The translations under genes and the position numbers were made by a program. Shown piece by piece: positions 19,607 through 29,371 of a stretch of DNA of 64,000 nt (position 1 is the stretch's first letter; each line of letters opens with the position of its first letter). Source of the DNA: Nodosilinea sp. E11 (GTDB lineage Bacteria; Cyanobacteriota; Cyanobacteriia; Phormidesmidales; Phormidesmidaceae); the NCBI RefSeq assembly GCF_032813545.1, contig NZ_CP136520.1:1978001-2042000 (forward strand), given 5' to 3'. The notes under the pieces are model-generated. The model had not been told where the DNA came from and made no database searches. It saw only the letters and a list, made by a program, of their open reading frames with translations.

Positions 19607-19897
19607 CGCGATAATCCTCGCATATCATCAGCCGCAAACCTCCCAGTAGAGGCTTACACCAAGGCCTGGGCGTCAACGATAACAACCCGTACCCTGCGTC
19701 GATACCCTAAGGGCCGCAGATGACTGCGAGATGACGGTGGTGTGACGATGGTGTGACATAGCTGGGCTGACCAGGAGCATGGCAGACGCTATAACTCCGA
19801 CGACCAAAGCAACAGGCAGCCGTATTGTGGTCACGAACCTAGGCCAGTTCAGCACATTGCCTTAAACTGTAGAAGCAGATCAAAAGCATTAGTCATC

Positions 19898-20083
19898 ATG
19901 ATTTTTCCTGGGGCTCCGGTTACGGTGATTAACGTCAATGACACCTACTATGGTTTTCAGGGGCTGGTGCAGCGCATTACTGACGGCAAAGTAGCGGTGC
20001 TGTTCGAAGGCGGCAACTGGGATAAACTCGTTACCTTCGAACTGTCTGAGCTAGAACCCGTTAGCAGCGGCAAGCGGCGTTAG
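19898..20083 (+). CDS. ndhS: NAD(P)H dehydrogenase (NDH-1) subunit S
   Basis: 61 aa. The sequence [15 protein letters not shown], then [20 protein letters not shown] and [18 protein letters not shown], is the highly conserved NdhS SH3-like fold. NdhS sits on the peripheral arm of the photosynthetic NDH-1 complex at the thylakoid and takes part in ferredoxin binding for cyclic electron flow. Length is close to the family norm. It is followed two bases after its stop by the gene at 20086, suggesting co-transcription. Confidence 0.9.
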   Translation: MIFPGAPVTVINVNDTYYGFQGLVQRITDGKVAVLFEGGNWDKLVTFELSELEPVSSGKRR

Positions 20084-20085
20084 CC

Positions 20086-20742
20086 ATGCGGGTACCCCTT
20101 CCCCAAACCACAGCCCAGGCCCGGCGGCCCGACCACATTGCCGAAGTGATCGAAACGGCCACCACAGAGTTTTTGGCCCAGTGCCTAGAGCCAGAAACCC
20201 TGGCATTTTCAGCCATGCCCGCTTTTGGCAGCTGGGTCACAGCCCTAGACGAAGAGTCGGGCAATACGGTCTACGGCGTGGTGTACCATGCCACGACTAG
20301 CCCCATTGACTCGGTGCACCGGGCCAGGGCCCTGGGTCTCTCGCTCGAAGATCTGCGGCAGCAGCAGCCCCAGATTTTTGCCATGCTCAAGACCGAATTC
20401 AAAGCGGCGATCGTGGGGTTTCAGGCTCCCGACCTAGCTGGGCAGCCTCTGGGGCCACTGTTTCAGCACCTGCCACCCCGCCCGCCCCAGGTGCATCAGG
20501 CCGTGTATTGTTGCTCTGCTGAAGCGGTGATCGACTTTACCGACCAGCTCGATTTTCTCAGAACCCTGCTGGCTATGGGGGGTGCCCCGGTCGATAGCTT
20601 GGTGGCGGCAGTGCTGCGCCAGGGCTACCAACTGCGCAAACTCGATCGCCCCTGGCTAGTGCAAGCTGGGCGGACTCTCAGTGTGTTCTTAAAGGACGAC
20701 TACGACCGCCTGAGAATGATTTTGGGCCAGGTCTATGCGTAA
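20086..20742 (+). CDS. HAS-barrel-like conserved cyanobacterial protein
   Basis: 218 aa, starting two bases after ndhS and so probably translated from the same mRNA. The N-terminal half (FLAQCLEPETLAFSAMPAFGSWVTALDEESGNTVYGVVYHATTSPID) has the beta-barrel pattern of HAS-barrel (HerA-ATP synthase) proteins, in which short cyanobacterial stand-alone members are known. The C-terminal half is helical (VIDFTDQLDFLRTLLAMGGAPVDSLVAAVLRQ). No ATPase motif is present, so it is the barrel without the motor. The function is unknown. Pairing with ndhS is an observation only and does not prove a role in NDH-1. Confidence 0.75.
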   Translation: MRVPLPQTTAQARRPDHIAEVIETATTEFLAQCLEPETLAFSAMPAFGSWVTALDEESGNTVYGVVYHATTSPIDSVHRARALGLSLEDLRQQQPQIFAMLKTEFKAAIVGFQAPDLAGQPLGPLFQHLPPRPPQVHQAVYCCSAEAVIDFTDQLDFLRTLLAMGGAPVDSLVAAVLRQGYQLRKLDRPWLVQAGRTLSVFLKDDYDRLRMILGQVYA

Positions 20743-20769
20743 AGGGGTTAGGGGTTAGGTTCAAGGTGC

Positions 20770-20935
20770 CAGGTGCCAGGTTTAAGGTTTAAGGCATACC
20801 CGAAACCTGAGACCCGATACCCGATACCCGAAACCTGAGACCCGATACTCGATGCCCGATAAACCCACCCCTGCCCCTTCCAGGAGGGGATGCCGAGACC
20901 CAATACCTGATACCCAATGCCCAAGCCTCAATATC
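20770..20935. repeat. Degenerate short tandem repeats between two genes
   Basis: Two exact 24-base copies (20797-20820 and 20825-20848), beginning TACCCGAAACC and ending GACCCGATAC, lie at a 28-base period. A degenerate third part continues to about 20860 and a looser CAATACCTGATACCCAATGC run lies at 20900-20921. Just upstream are 7-base doublets (AGGTGCC x2, AGGTTTA x2). No gene is present. This resembles the simple intergenic repeats common in filamentous cyanobacteria. Confidence 0.8.
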
Positions 20936-20973
20936 CCGCGTCCGCTCCACCACCACAGGCATGACAAACCGGT

Positions 20974-22155
20974 ATGCAAACCTTTGATTGGATTGTGGTT
21001 GGCAATGGCCTGGTAGGGGCAGCGGTGAGCTATGAGTTAGCCCAGTGTGGGCTTTCGGTGCTGCTGATCGATCGCGCCCTAGAGCCTGGCAACGCTACCC
21101 GCTACAGCTACGGCGGTATTCCTTACTGGTCGGGCAAAACGGCACTCACCCAGCAGCTCTGCCAGGAGGGCATTGCCAAACACCGTCAGCTCAGCGAAGA
21201 ATTGGCCGGGGATACTCAGTATCGAGACCTTGATCTGGTTTTGACCCTGGCGGCGGATGGGGATCCAACCCTAGCGGCTAAACCCTATGCCGACTGTGCG
21301 ACGCCACCTCGGTTTGTATCTGCCGTCGAGGCGAAAACCCTGGAACCTTTGCTGAATGAAGCTGCGATCGCCGGGGCGTTTACCGTGCGCCACGGCCATG
21401 TTTCGCCCGTAGCGTTGGTCAATGCCTACAACCAGGCCTTTCAGCGATTGGGCGGCACCCGAATCATTGCCTCCGTAGTCGATATAGTCCGCATCAAAGA
21501 TAAAGTCACCGGGGTGCTTACTGCTGAGCAGGCTTACCCCGCCAAGCAGGTGCTAGTGGCCGCCGGGGCCTACAGCCGGGCGCTGCTACACCAGGCCAAC
21601 CTCAATGTGCCCCTTTACTACACCCACGCCGAGCTGATCGAAACGCCGCCGCTCGATCTCAAGCTGCAAGCCTTGATCATGCCAGCCCAGACCCAGCGCT
21701 TTGACCTAGAGGCCAAGGCGAGCCAATCCGATTGCGATCGCCAGTGGGATGAACCCGGTCACGAGGTCACGCCATCCATTCTCGACAGCGGCGCAATTCA
21801 GTTTTTAGATGGCCATGTGTGCATGGGCCAGATTAGCCGCACCCTCACCGATCTAGAGGCCGATTTAGAGGCAGCCGAGGGCGATCGCACCATGCGGGCT
21901 GCTCTGGCCGCCCAACTGCCTGCCCTGGCAACGTTGCCGGGCACCTGGCGACATTGCCGGGTCAGCTTTAGCCGCGACGGGCTGCCGCTGGTGGGTGCCA
22001 TGCCTGGGGTCGAAGGGTTACACCTGATCGCCGGGTTAAGCGCGCCTTTTGTCTATCTGCCCCCGATCGCCCAGCGATTTGCCCAGGCCGTCGTAGGTGA
22101 CCCCGACCCAGTCCTTGGGGCAATGGCGCTAGAGCGGTTTGCTAGTACAGACTAA
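20974..22155 (+). CDS. FAD-dependent oxidoreductase, D-amino-acid oxidase (DAO) fold
   Basis: 393 aa. The N-terminal Rossmann motif ([30 protein letters not shown]) gives the GxGxxG FAD site and the terminal acidic residue of the adenosine-binding strand. [16 protein letters not shown] and the C-terminal [31 protein letters not shown] are typical of the DAO/glycine oxidase group. It should oxidise an amine or amino acid, or a related substrate, using O2 or a quinone; the substrate cannot be told. Its TAA stop (22153-22155) interlocks with the murB stop on the other strand (22152-22154), a tail-to-tail overlap with no room for a separate terminator. Confidence 0.88.
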   Translation: MQTFDWIVVGNGLVGAAVSYELAQCGLSVLLIDRALEPGNATRYSYGGIPYWSGKTALTQQLCQEGIAKHRQLSEELAGDTQYRDLDLVLTLAADGDPTLAAKPYADCATPPRFVSAVEAKTLEPLLNEAAIAGAFTVRHGHVSPVALVNAYNQAFQRLGGTRIIASVVDIVRIKDKVTGVLTAEQAYPAKQVLVAAGAYSRALLHQANLNVPLYYTHAELIETPPLDLKLQALIMPAQTQRFDLEAKASQSDCDRQWDEPGHEVTPSILDSGAIQFLDGHVCMGQISRTLTDLEADLEAAEGDRTMRAALAAQLPALATLPGTWRHCRVSFSRDGLPLVGAMPGVEGLHLIAGLSAPFVYLPPIAQRFAQAVVGDPDPVLGAMALERFASTD

Positions 22156-23075
22156 GGGGTGGGAAACTCGCCCATAAATTTGACTTCAGGCTGAAGCCGC
22201 ACGGCCCACCGATCCTCGACTCGATCTTGCACATGGTGAATCAGGCGGCGAATATCGGTGGCCGTGGCCCCGCCCAAGTTCAAAATAAAGTTGGCGTGGC
22301 GCTCGGCCACCTGGGCATTGCCAATGCGATATCCCTTCAGCCCCGCTTGCTCGATCAGCGTTCCCGCCGTGTGGGGGTAGGGGTTGCGAAACACGCTGCC
22401 GCAGTTGGGCATGTCGTAGGGCTGGGTAGCCCGACGCTGGTTGAGCCCAGCTAGTGTATCGGCCATTACCACCGCCGGGTCATAGCCGGGCTCTAGCTGA
22501 AAGGTGGCCTCTAGCACCACCCGTTGCCCCCCTTGCAGCGCCGAGGTCCGATACTGAAACGCCAGCTCAGCCGGGGTAAGCTGCACCAATTTTGGCTCTA
22601 GGCCCAGCCCTGGGTCGAGCACGGTGGCAGAAGTCAGCACATCCGCCGCACATCCGCCGTGGGCACCGGCATTCATCACTACAGCTCCGCCCACCGTACC
22701 GGGAATACCTACGGCCCACTCCAGGCCGCGACAGCCGCGTTTGGCCGCCTTCCAAGCCAGCGTCGGCAGCGGCTCTCCGGCAGCTACCGTCACACGACCG
22801 GTATCGTCAAACTCGGTGCTGCGCCAGCGCCGAGTGCAGAGTACCAGGCCAGAAATACCGCGATCGCTAATCAGCAGATTAGAACCAGCCCCCAGGGGGG
22901 TAATGGTCAGGTTAGCCGCGATCGCCCAGGCTAATACTGCCTCAAACTCACTCAGGTGGCGCGGCATGGCCAGCCACTCAGCCAGTCCCCCAACCCGAAA
23001 GGTCGTCAGAGACTGTAGCGACATCTGGGGTCGCAAGCAGACAAGTTCAGGTACAACCCCAAGGGTTTGGTTCAT
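22152..23075 (-). CDS. murB: UDP-N-acetylenolpyruvoylglucosamine reductase
   Basis: 307 aa from ATG 23075; a TTG 15 bases upstream is in frame but less likely. It reduces the enolpyruvyl group to make UDP-MurNAc in the cytoplasm, using FAD and NADPH. FAD-binding motifs are [29 protein letters not shown] and [19 protein letters not shown]. The catalytic Ser is in CGSVFRNP, and the Glu general acid is in the C-terminal [10 protein letters not shown]. It lies 59 bases downstream of murC in the same direction, forming the common murC-murB pair. Confidence 0.95.
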   Translation of the reverse strand: MNQTLGVVPELVCLRPQMSLQSLTTFRVGGLAEWLAMPRHLSEFEAVLAWAIAANLTITPLGAGSNLLISDRGISGLVLCTRRWRSTEFDDTGRVTVAAGEPLPTLAWKAAKRGCRGLEWAVGIPGTVGGAVVMNAGAHGGCAADVLTSATVLDPGLGLEPKLVQLTPAELAFQYRTSALQGGQRVVLEATFQLEPGYDPAVVMADTLAGLNQRRATQPYDMPNCGSVFRNPYPHTAGTLIEQAGLKGYRIGNAQVAERHANFILNLGGATATDIRRLIHHVQDRVEDRWAVRLQPEVKFMGEFPTP

Positions 23076-23134
23076 GGCCTTAGCTCTCAACAGTCGTTCC
23101 CCATGCTAGCCAAATCCGTTGGGGTGGCTGTTAG

Positions 23135-24679
23135 CTAACAAGCCTCCTGTAGTGAAGGCACCTCGGCCTCCGCGTAGTAAGACATCACTTGGGGAATAAT
23201 TTGGTTGAGGTTACCGGCCCCCATAAACATCACCAGATCTCCCGGTCGCAAGCTGTGGGCCAGTGCCGCCTGAATGTCATCGAGGGTGTGACCATAGAGC
23301 ACGCGGGGGTGCGACTGAGCCACCGCATCGGCTAGCTGACGACCTGAGACCCCAAAGGTGTTTTTCTCACCAGCGCTGTAGATATCGGCCATAATCACCT
23401 GATCAGCATCACTAAAGGCGGCGGCAAAGTCGTTCATCAACGCGGCCGTACGGCTAAAGCGGTGGGGCTGAAACACAGCTACAACCCGACGGGCCTCTTG
23501 GCTGTGACGGCTGTCGGCAAGCAGCGCCTGATCAGCCTTGATTCGGGCAGCCGACAGCGTCGCCCGAATCTCGCTCGGGTGGTGAGCATAGTCATCAAAA
23601 AACTGAACGCCGTTGTAGCTACCCCGGTGCTCAAACCGGCGGCGGGCACCGCAAAACTGCGCTAATCCATCAGCGATATCGGCAAAGCTGAGTCCAAGAT
23701 GACGACCAACGGCGACGGCCGCCAGGGCATTGCTGAGGTTGTGGCAGCCCAGCACGCGCAGATGCAGCCGTCCCAGAGACTGGCCCAACTCCCACACTAG
23801 AGCCGAGGTACCATCGGCCCCAAACTGAATGTCAGTCACATGGTAAGTGGCACCCTTGTCAGCGGCTAAGCTGTAGGTTAAGTCGGGCTTCAAGCTAGTA
23901 CGCACCACGTCACAGTCGGCACTGGCTACTAGCAACCCACACTGCCGTTGAAAGGTTTCAAAGGTCGAAATCACCTGTTCGAGATCGCGGTAGTGGTCGG
24001 TGTGGTCAAGCTCAATGTTGGTGACAATCCCAATACTGGCCGATAGCTTAGACAGCGTGCCGTCAGACTCATCGGCCTCGGCTACTAGGTAAGGCCCTTG
24101 ACCCAGGCGGGCATTGCCGCCCCAGCTCGACACTTCACCACCCACCACAATGGTGGGATCAAGGTTGGCGTTCAACAGCAGATGACCAATCATGCTGCTA
24201 GTGGTCGTTTTGCCGTGGGTGCCCGCCACGGCAATGCTGCTGTACTCACGAATCAGCGCTGCCAGCAGGTCAGAGCGGTGCAAAATCGGGCAGCCCAGTT
24301 CAAGGGCCGCCTGGTATTCGGGGTTGCGGGTGTCAATGGCTGTGGAACACACCACCTGAGGAGTTGCCTCGGAAGCAATCACCGTGGTCGTCAATTTGGG
24401 CTCTACCGCCAGGTTAGAGCCTGCTCCTGGCCAATCTGGGGCGGTTGGGCGAGGGGCAGGGCTAGACGGGAGAAAGTAACTCAGGTTAGCGGCTTCTTGC
24501 TGCCAAAAAATATGGGCACCCGCCTCTTGCAGGCGATGGGTGATGTGGGTGAGCCGCAGGTCAGACCCAGAGACGGGCAGGTTGCGCTTGGTCAAAATGT
24601 AGGCCAGTGCCGACATGCCAATGCCGCCTATCCCAATAAAATGAAAGGGCCTGCCGGTAAAATCTACGGAAATCGGCAT
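23135..24679 (-). CDS. murC: UDP-N-acetylmuramate--L-alanine ligase
   Basis: 514 aa from ATG 24679, chosen because AAGGAG lies eight bases ahead; an upstream GTG would add 11 residues. It adds L-Ala to UDP-MurNAc with ATP. Visible motifs are the N-terminal FHFIGIGGIGMSALA, the Mur-ligase P-loop GTHGKTTT (residues 153-160), TNIELDHTDHY, and the C-terminal VVAVFQPHRFSRTAALMNDF. An oddity is a Pro-rich insertion of about 30 residues (residues about 70-100, LPSSPAPRPTAPDWPGAG) between the first Rossmann unit and the PQVVCSTAI segment. It leads the murC-murB operon. Confidence 0.96.
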   Translation of the reverse strand: MPISVDFTGRPFHFIGIGGIGMSALAYILTKRNLPVSGSDLRLTHITHRLQEAGAHIFWQQEAANLSYFLPSSPAPRPTAPDWPGAGSNLAVEPKLTTTVIASEATPQVVCSTAIDTRNPEYQAALELGCPILHRSDLLAALIREYSSIAVAGTHGKTTTSSMIGHLLLNANLDPTIVVGGEVSSWGGNARLGQGPYLVAEADESDGTLSKLSASIGIVTNIELDHTDHYRDLEQVISTFETFQRQCGLLVASADCDVVRTSLKPDLTYSLAADKGATYHVTDIQFGADGTSALVWELGQSLGRLHLRVLGCHNLSNALAAVAVGRHLGLSFADIADGLAQFCGARRRFEHRGSYNGVQFFDDYAHHPSEIRATLSAARIKADQALLADSRHSQEARRVVAVFQPHRFSRTAALMNDFAAAFSDADQVIMADIYSAGEKNTFGVSGRQLADAVAQSHPRVLYGHTLDDIQAALAHSLRPGDLVMFMGAGNLNQIIPQVMSYYAEAEVPSLQEAC

Positions 24680-25215
24680 CGTTACACTCCTTAGAACACC
24701 ACACCACACCAAGTGTCAGGCGTAATCATAGCAAGAATTGCTAAATTGGCCTAAACATCGGCATTAGACTGCACAGGTTCCTTATTCAACACCTTGAGAA
24801 GGCCGCCATCAGGACAAAGCGGGGGCTAATCCCTAACCGCTACAGAGGGGCAGGCTCTTTTGGGCTAGACCGTAAGACAGGGATTTTTGACCAAAATTCC
24901 CGGTGCAGCGACTCAATATCTATCGCCATGCCTATCGCCACTGATATAGAGTTTCTATAAAAAGCACATACCAATTTTCTATGCGAATCAAAGACATACA
25001 GTAGAAATACTTATACTGCTCTACTGAAGGTGATCCCCATAGACCGCAGTAGAAGCGGCTTGAGAATTATGAGGCATAGATCTATCAAGGCTTTCTTGAC
25101 AAACAAATAGACCTAGTTCAATGGTCAGCCTCTATAAAGTGGATCATGCTTTGCGATATCATGGGGGCGTCTAAGAATAGATACCTAGTTCGACTACAAC
25201 AGAGGGTTAAACGCA
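24680..25215. promoter_or_regulatory. Long divergent regulatory region murC / gap2, with a TATAGA inverted repeat
   Basis: 536 bases without a gene, clearly AT-richer than the coding flanks. A perfect inverted repeat TATAGA-GTT-TCTATA lies at 24945-24959. A TTGACA-like box occurs in TTTCTTGACAAAC (near 25093), but I see no convincing -10 at the standard spacing. Promoters for murC (minus) and gap2 (plus) should both lie here. The length suggests a long leader or several promoters for gap2. Assignments are inference. Confidence 0.45.
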
Positions 25216-26229
25216 GTGGTTAGAGTAGCAATTAATGGTTTTGGCCGCATTGGCCGTAATTTTCTGCGCTGCTGGTTGACGCGGGAGAACAGCCAGCTTG
25301 AGGTGGTCGCTATTAACGATACGTCTGATCCTAAGACTAACTCCCACCTGCTGAAATACGACTCGATGCTGGGTCGCCTCGATGCTGACATCAGCGCTGG
25401 AGAAGACACGCTGATCGTCAACGGTAAAACCATTAAGTGTTACTCCGATCGCAACCCCAACAACCTGCCCTGGGCCGCCTGGGACATTGACCTGGTGATT
25501 GAATCTACTGGGGTGTTTGTGAGCGAAGAAGGCGCTTCTCGCCACATTGAGGCTGGGGCCAAAAAAGTGCTAATCACGGCTCCTGGTAAAGGTGGTGGCA
25601 TTGGCACCTACGTGATGGGCGTTAACGACGCCGACTACACCCACGACAAAAATAATGTGGTCAGCAACGCTAGCTGTACGACCAACTGCCTAGCCCCTGT
25701 GGTGAAGGTGCTCAATGATAGCTTTGGCATCATCAAAGGCACGATGACCACTACCCACAGCTACACCGGCGACCAGCGTTTGCTTGACGCCAGCCACCGC
25801 GACCTACGCCGGGCTCGGGCTGCTGCGCTCAACATTGTACCGACCACCACTGGTGCCGCTCAAGCCGTTGCTCTGGTAATTCCCGAAATGGCCGGCAAGC
25901 TTAACGGCATTGCCCTGCGCGTACCTACCCCCAACGTGTCGGTGGTTGACCTAGTCGTGCAGGTCGAGAAGCCTGCGATCGCCGACCAAGTCAACCAGGT
26001 GCTCAAGACCGCTGCCGAAGGCGCGATGAAAGGCATCTTGGCCTACAGCGATCTGCCCCTCGTCTCCATTGACTACCGCAAGACCGATGAGTCGTCGATC
26101 GTTGACTCTAGCTTGACCATGGTAATGGGCGGCGACATGGTGAAAGTGGTGGCCTGGTACGACAACGAGTGGGGTTACAGCCAGCGGGTGGTTGACTTAG
26201 CCGAACTGATGGCCTCCAAGTGGCAGTAG
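25216..26229 (+). CDS. gap2: Glyceraldehyde-3-phosphate dehydrogenase, cyanobacterial Gap2 type
   Basis: 337 aa from a GTG start ([19 protein letters not shown]). Catalytic Cys154 lies in [13 protein letters not shown]; the catalytic His is in [24 protein letters not shown]. That segment and the C-terminal [19 protein letters not shown] match Gap2, the Calvin-cycle enzyme able to use NADP(H), which in cyanobacteria works in photosynthetic carbon reduction and gluconeogenesis. The long upstream region and the strong terminator at 26271-26303 fit a highly expressed monocistronic gene. Gap2 rather than Gap1 is inferred from these segments. Confidence 0.95.
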   Translation: MVRVAINGFGRIGRNFLRCWLTRENSQLEVVAINDTSDPKTNSHLLKYDSMLGRLDADISAGEDTLIVNGKTIKCYSDRNPNNLPWAAWDIDLVIESTGVFVSEEGASRHIEAGAKKVLITAPGKGGGIGTYVMGVNDADYTHDKNNVVSNASCTTNCLAPVVKVLNDSFGIIKGTMTTTHSYTGDQRLLDASHRDLRRARAAALNIVPTTTGAAQAVALVIPEMAGKLNGIALRVPTPNVSVVDLVVQVEKPAIADQVNQVLKTAAEGAMKGILAYSDLPLVSIDYRKTDESSIVDSSLTMVMGGDMVKVVAWYDNEWGYSQRVVDLAELMASKWQ

Positions 26230-26270
26230 GGCAGCGCTAATCGACCTAGGTTGAGGCCCATGGGCTAGTA

Positions 26271-26303
26271 AAAAGGGGAGCGCAGGTTCTGCGCTCCCCT
26301 TTT
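26271..26303. terminator. Bidirectional intrinsic terminator between gap2 and the TPR gene
   Basis: Fourteen-base perfect arms (AAAAGGGGAGCGCA, 26271-26284, and TGCGCTCCCCTTTT, 26290-26303) with a five-base loop. The outer A4/T4 give a U-run on either strand. It sits 41 bases after the gap2 stop and 27 bases after the stop of the convergent TPR gene, so it can serve both. Confidence 0.92.
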
Positions 26304-26330
26304 GGGTTTCAGGAGAGAAAGCTTGGCTGC

Positions 26331-27287
26331 CTAGACCGAGGTCAGGTCGGGATGCATCGGGGCTACCCGAGCCTCGCCGAGAGCCCGATAGCAGCGCTTG
26401 ATATCGTCAATCAAGCTGGCCGCCCCACGGGTGTCTCCTAGAGCACAGGCAATCGACAGGTGGTGTTGAAGATGCACAATCGCTCGGTTGTGGTCACCCA
26501 GGGCAATGCTAGCTAAGGTGAGCTGGGTGAGAATGCGCCGCGTCGTGCGGTTATCGATCGCCCCTGCGCCATTGTCGCTGATGCTCATAAAGCGTTCGTA
26601 ACAGTCGATGGCCTGGGGATACTCTCGCAGGGTGAGATAGGTATTGCCTAGATTTTGCAAGATCTGTAGATGGGTATCGCGATCGCCCAGGAGGGTAGCC
26701 AACATCAAGCTAGCTTCGTAGAGGGTGGCGGCCTGGCGGGTCAACCCCTTGGCCCGATAGACCATGGCCAAGTTGTTGAGCGATCGCATTTCACCGGGGC
26801 GATCGCCAATCTTTTTCGCCATTGCCAAGCTCTGACCCATGTACTCCAAAGCTCGTTGCAGATTGCCCAAATGGCGGTAGCTGTTGCCCAGATGACCCAG
26901 AGTTTGCTGCACAAGGGCCTCGTCACCCAGTTCTCGTGCTACCCGTAGACACTGACGCCCATAGTCGGCGGCCCATAGATAGTCGGCCACTCGGTAATAC
27001 AGGTTGGCTAGGGTTAGCAGCACCTTGGCCTGGCGCACTGTGTCACCTAGGTTGCGGTAGCTGTGAAGCGCCTGCTGCAGCAGTGCTAGGGCCGGAGTGT
27101 ACTGGCCTTGGCGCAGGTGGCTCAGGCCCTGCTTAAACCACTGAGCAGCTTCCGCCGCCTGACATTGCTGATAGCCTTGGGCAATGCGTTCTGCCTGGGC
27201 CAACAGAGAGGTATCTCGGGGCAGGCGCACCGTAGTCTCGTTGGCAAGAATGTAGGTGGGGCGAATGGGTGAATTTGAGGAAGTCAT
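26331..27287 (-). CDS. Tetratricopeptide-repeat protein
   Basis: 318 aa, no signal peptide or membrane segment, so probably cytoplasmic. About six TPR units run from residue 50 to 300, for example WFKQGLSHLRQGQYTPALALLQQALHSYR, QTLGHLGNSYRHLGNLQRALEYMGQSL, RSLNNLAMVYRAKGLTRQAATLYEASL and LQNLGNTYLTLREYPQAIDCYERFM; these fit the kinesin-light-chain/Rapsyn style of 40-residue repeats. Such proteins act as binding scaffolds. No enzymatic domain is attached and the partner is unknown. Confidence 0.88.
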   Translation of the reverse strand: MTSSNSPIRPTYILANETTVRLPRDTSLLAQAERIAQGYQQCQAAEAAQWFKQGLSHLRQGQYTPALALLQQALHSYRNLGDTVRQAKVLLTLANLYYRVADYLWAADYGRQCLRVARELGDEALVQQTLGHLGNSYRHLGNLQRALEYMGQSLAMAKKIGDRPGEMRSLNNLAMVYRAKGLTRQAATLYEASLMLATLLGDRDTHLQILQNLGNTYLTLREYPQAIDCYERFMSISDNGAGAIDNRTTRRILTQLTLASIALGDHNRAIVHLQHHLSIACALGDTRGAASLIDDIKRCYRALGEARVAPMHPDLTSV

Positions 27288-27661
27288 AGACCGAAGCCGC
27301 AGAGCTGCTGCGGTAGCGTTTTAAAGCAGGGGTGTTATCACGGTGAAAAAATCAGGTAGATCGCGTTGTCTTAATCGTAGGTTCATGCTTCCCATGTCAA
27401 CACCGTGCATTCACGACATCTGTCAAGGGGAGCCTCGCCCGCCTGCGCAAATTAACTGATAAGAATTCAGCATAGGGGAGCAAAAGCGCTGTTTTCTCCG
27501 CATTTTTTGGGCGCTTGGCGATCGCTCTAGATCTGGCCTTCATAAAGCATTGTGGCAGATTCTGTGATTGTACGGGGACAAGGGGGCTCTTGACTATGGG
27601 CCTAAGTTAACAAAGCCGCTACTGATTACACTAGAGAGGCTCTATTGTTTTAACTTTTTCT
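27288..27661. other. Divergent intergenic region TPR gene / radical SAM gene
   Basis: 374 bases with no protein-like frame and no recognised RNA gene. It is AT-richer than the flanks and must hold the two divergent promoters. I see no clear operator or strong hairpin. Confidence 0.4.
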
Positions 27662-29281
27662 GTGGCTCCTCTTCCCCTTCAGGATGAAACACTGCTGTTT
27701 GCGCCAGCCCCTACCCAGCCGGGTGCGCTAGCCGTTGTGTTCGCCTTCCCCAACCAGTACAGCGTAGGCATCACCAGTCTGGGCTATCAGGTGGTGTGGG
27801 CTACCCTGGCTGGCCGGGCCGATATTGAGGTGAGTCGTTTGTTCACCGATGGGCACGAGTCACTGCCCTCAGTCATCGATGTATTGGGGTTTTCCCTATC
27901 TTGGGAGCTAGACTACAGCAACCTGCTGGCCCTGCTAGAGCAATTAGATATTCCCCTCGCCGCGCGTGATCGCAGCGCCGATCATCCCCTGATCTTTGGC
28001 GGTGGTCCGGTACTCACCGCCAACCCCGAGCCCTTTGCCGATTTCTTCGATGTCATTTTGCTGGGCGATGGCGAGACGCTATTAAATGATTTCTTTGACG
28101 CCCTGGTGGCACTTAAAGCGGCCTCTCGGTCAGACACCTTGCGCCATCTGGCCCAGGTGCCGGGGGTATACGTGCCTGCTCTGTACCAGGTCACCTACGA
28201 CGGCCCCACCGGGGGGGTGCGGGCGATCGCCCCGCTAGCTGATCAGATTCCCGCTACGGTGCAAAAGCAGACCTACCGGGGCAATGTGCTCTCGGCCTCC
28301 ACCGTGGTCACCCCCCATGCCGCCTGGGAAAACATCTTTATGGTAGAAGTGGTGCGTAGCTGCCCAGAGATGTGTCGCTTCTGTTTGGCCAGTTACCTCA
28401 CCCTGCCCTTTCGCCCCGCCAGCCTAGAAGACTCGCTCATGCCCGCCATTGAGCAGGGCTTAGCCGTCACCCAACGCCTGGGCTTGCTCGGCGCGTCGGT
28501 CACCCAGCACCCCGAATTTGACACCCTGCTCGACTACCTAAATCGGCCCCAGTTCGACGATGTGCGGCTTAGCCTGTCTTCGGTGCGCACCAACACTGTC
28601 ACCCCCAAGCTGGCCGAAACCCTCACTCGCCACGACAGCCGCTCGATCACCATTGCGATCGAAAGCGGCTCAGAACGGGTGCGGCAGATCGTCAACAAGA
28701 AGCTTGAGACCAACGACATTGAGCAGGCTGCCATCAATGCTAAAGCGGGAGGCCTCAGCGCCATGAAGCTCTACGGCATGGCGGGCATTCCTGGTGAAAC
28801 CATGGCTGACCTAGAGCAAACCGTCGCCCTGCTGCTGCGGCTTAAAAAAGCCGCCCCCGGCCTGCGGCTTACCTTCGGGTGCAGCACCTTTGTGCCCAAG
28901 GCCCATACCCCCTTTCAGTGGTGCGGCGTTAGCAAAGAGGCCGACAAACGGCTCAAGTACTTGCAAAAGCACCTACGTTCCAAAGGTATCGACTTTCGGC
29001 CCGAGAGCTACAACTGGTCGGTGATACAGGCGCTAATCTCTAGGGGCGATCGCCGCCTGGCCCCGGTGCTAGAGCGGGTGCGCCACTATGGCGACTCCCT
29101 AGGTAGCTACCGCCGCGCCTTCAAAGACTTTCAAGGCCAAGTTCCGCCGCTAGAATACTACGTCCACGCCGACTGGGATTTAGCTCAGCCTTTGCCCTGG
29201 GATCACCTGCTTGGCCCTCTGCCTAAGGCCACGTTGCAAAAACACTTTGACTCGGCGGGGGTAGCGGCGATCGCGGTCTAG
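27662..29281 (+). CDS. B12-binding-type radical SAM protein
   Basis: 539 aa from a GTG start. Residues 1-200 resemble the N-terminal cobalamin-binding Rossmann region of class B radical SAM enzymes (NQYSVGITSLGYQVVWATL, DVLGFSLSWELDYSNLL, FGGGPVLTANPEPFADFFDVILLGDGE), but the DxHxxG cobalamin ligand is not evident. The radical SAM core follows: the cluster motif is CPEMCRFC (near residue 238), with the SAM-binding IAIESGSERVRQIVNKKLE later. The protein is of the widespread cyanobacterial TIGR03960-like type. The substrate is unknown. It is monocistronic, with the 36-base palindrome at 29372-29407 between it and the convergent gene. Confidence 0.85.
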   Translation: MAPLPLQDETLLFAPAPTQPGALAVVFAFPNQYSVGITSLGYQVVWATLAGRADIEVSRLFTDGHESLPSVIDVLGFSLSWELDYSNLLALLEQLDIPLAARDRSADHPLIFGGGPVLTANPEPFADFFDVILLGDGETLLNDFFDALVALKAASRSDTLRHLAQVPGVYVPALYQVTYDGPTGGVRAIAPLADQIPATVQKQTYRGNVLSASTVVTPHAAWENIFMVEVVRSCPEMCRFCLASYLTLPFRPASLEDSLMPAIEQGLAVTQRLGLLGASVTQHPEFDTLLDYLNRPQFDDVRLSLSSVRTNTVTPKLAETLTRHDSRSITIAIESGSERVRQIVNKKLETNDIEQAAINAKAGGLSAMKLYGMAGIPGETMADLEQTVALLLRLKKAAPGLRLTFGCSTFVPKAHTPFQWCGVSKEADKRLKYLQKHLRSKGIDFRPESYNWSVIQALISRGDRRLAPVLERVRHYGDSLGSYRRAFKDFQGQVPPLEYYVHADWDLAQPLPWDHLLGPLPKATLQKHFDSAGVAAIAV

Positions 29282-29371
29282 GGCGACTTCGGGAAAACTT
29301 TCTACTTTCTCTTTGATGGTGGGCAATGGCCATCGCTATATATAGCTGTAGCCAGTCTGGTTGAGACATTT

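Noticed and set aside
19673..19857. 60-aa minus-strand frame with a hydrophobic N-terminal stretch ([17 protein letters not shown]) upstream of the DUF4168 gene
   Set aside because: GTG start with only a weak AAGG, overlaps the probable promoter of the DUF4168 gene, and the second half looks random. Could be a small exported peptide but support is too thin.
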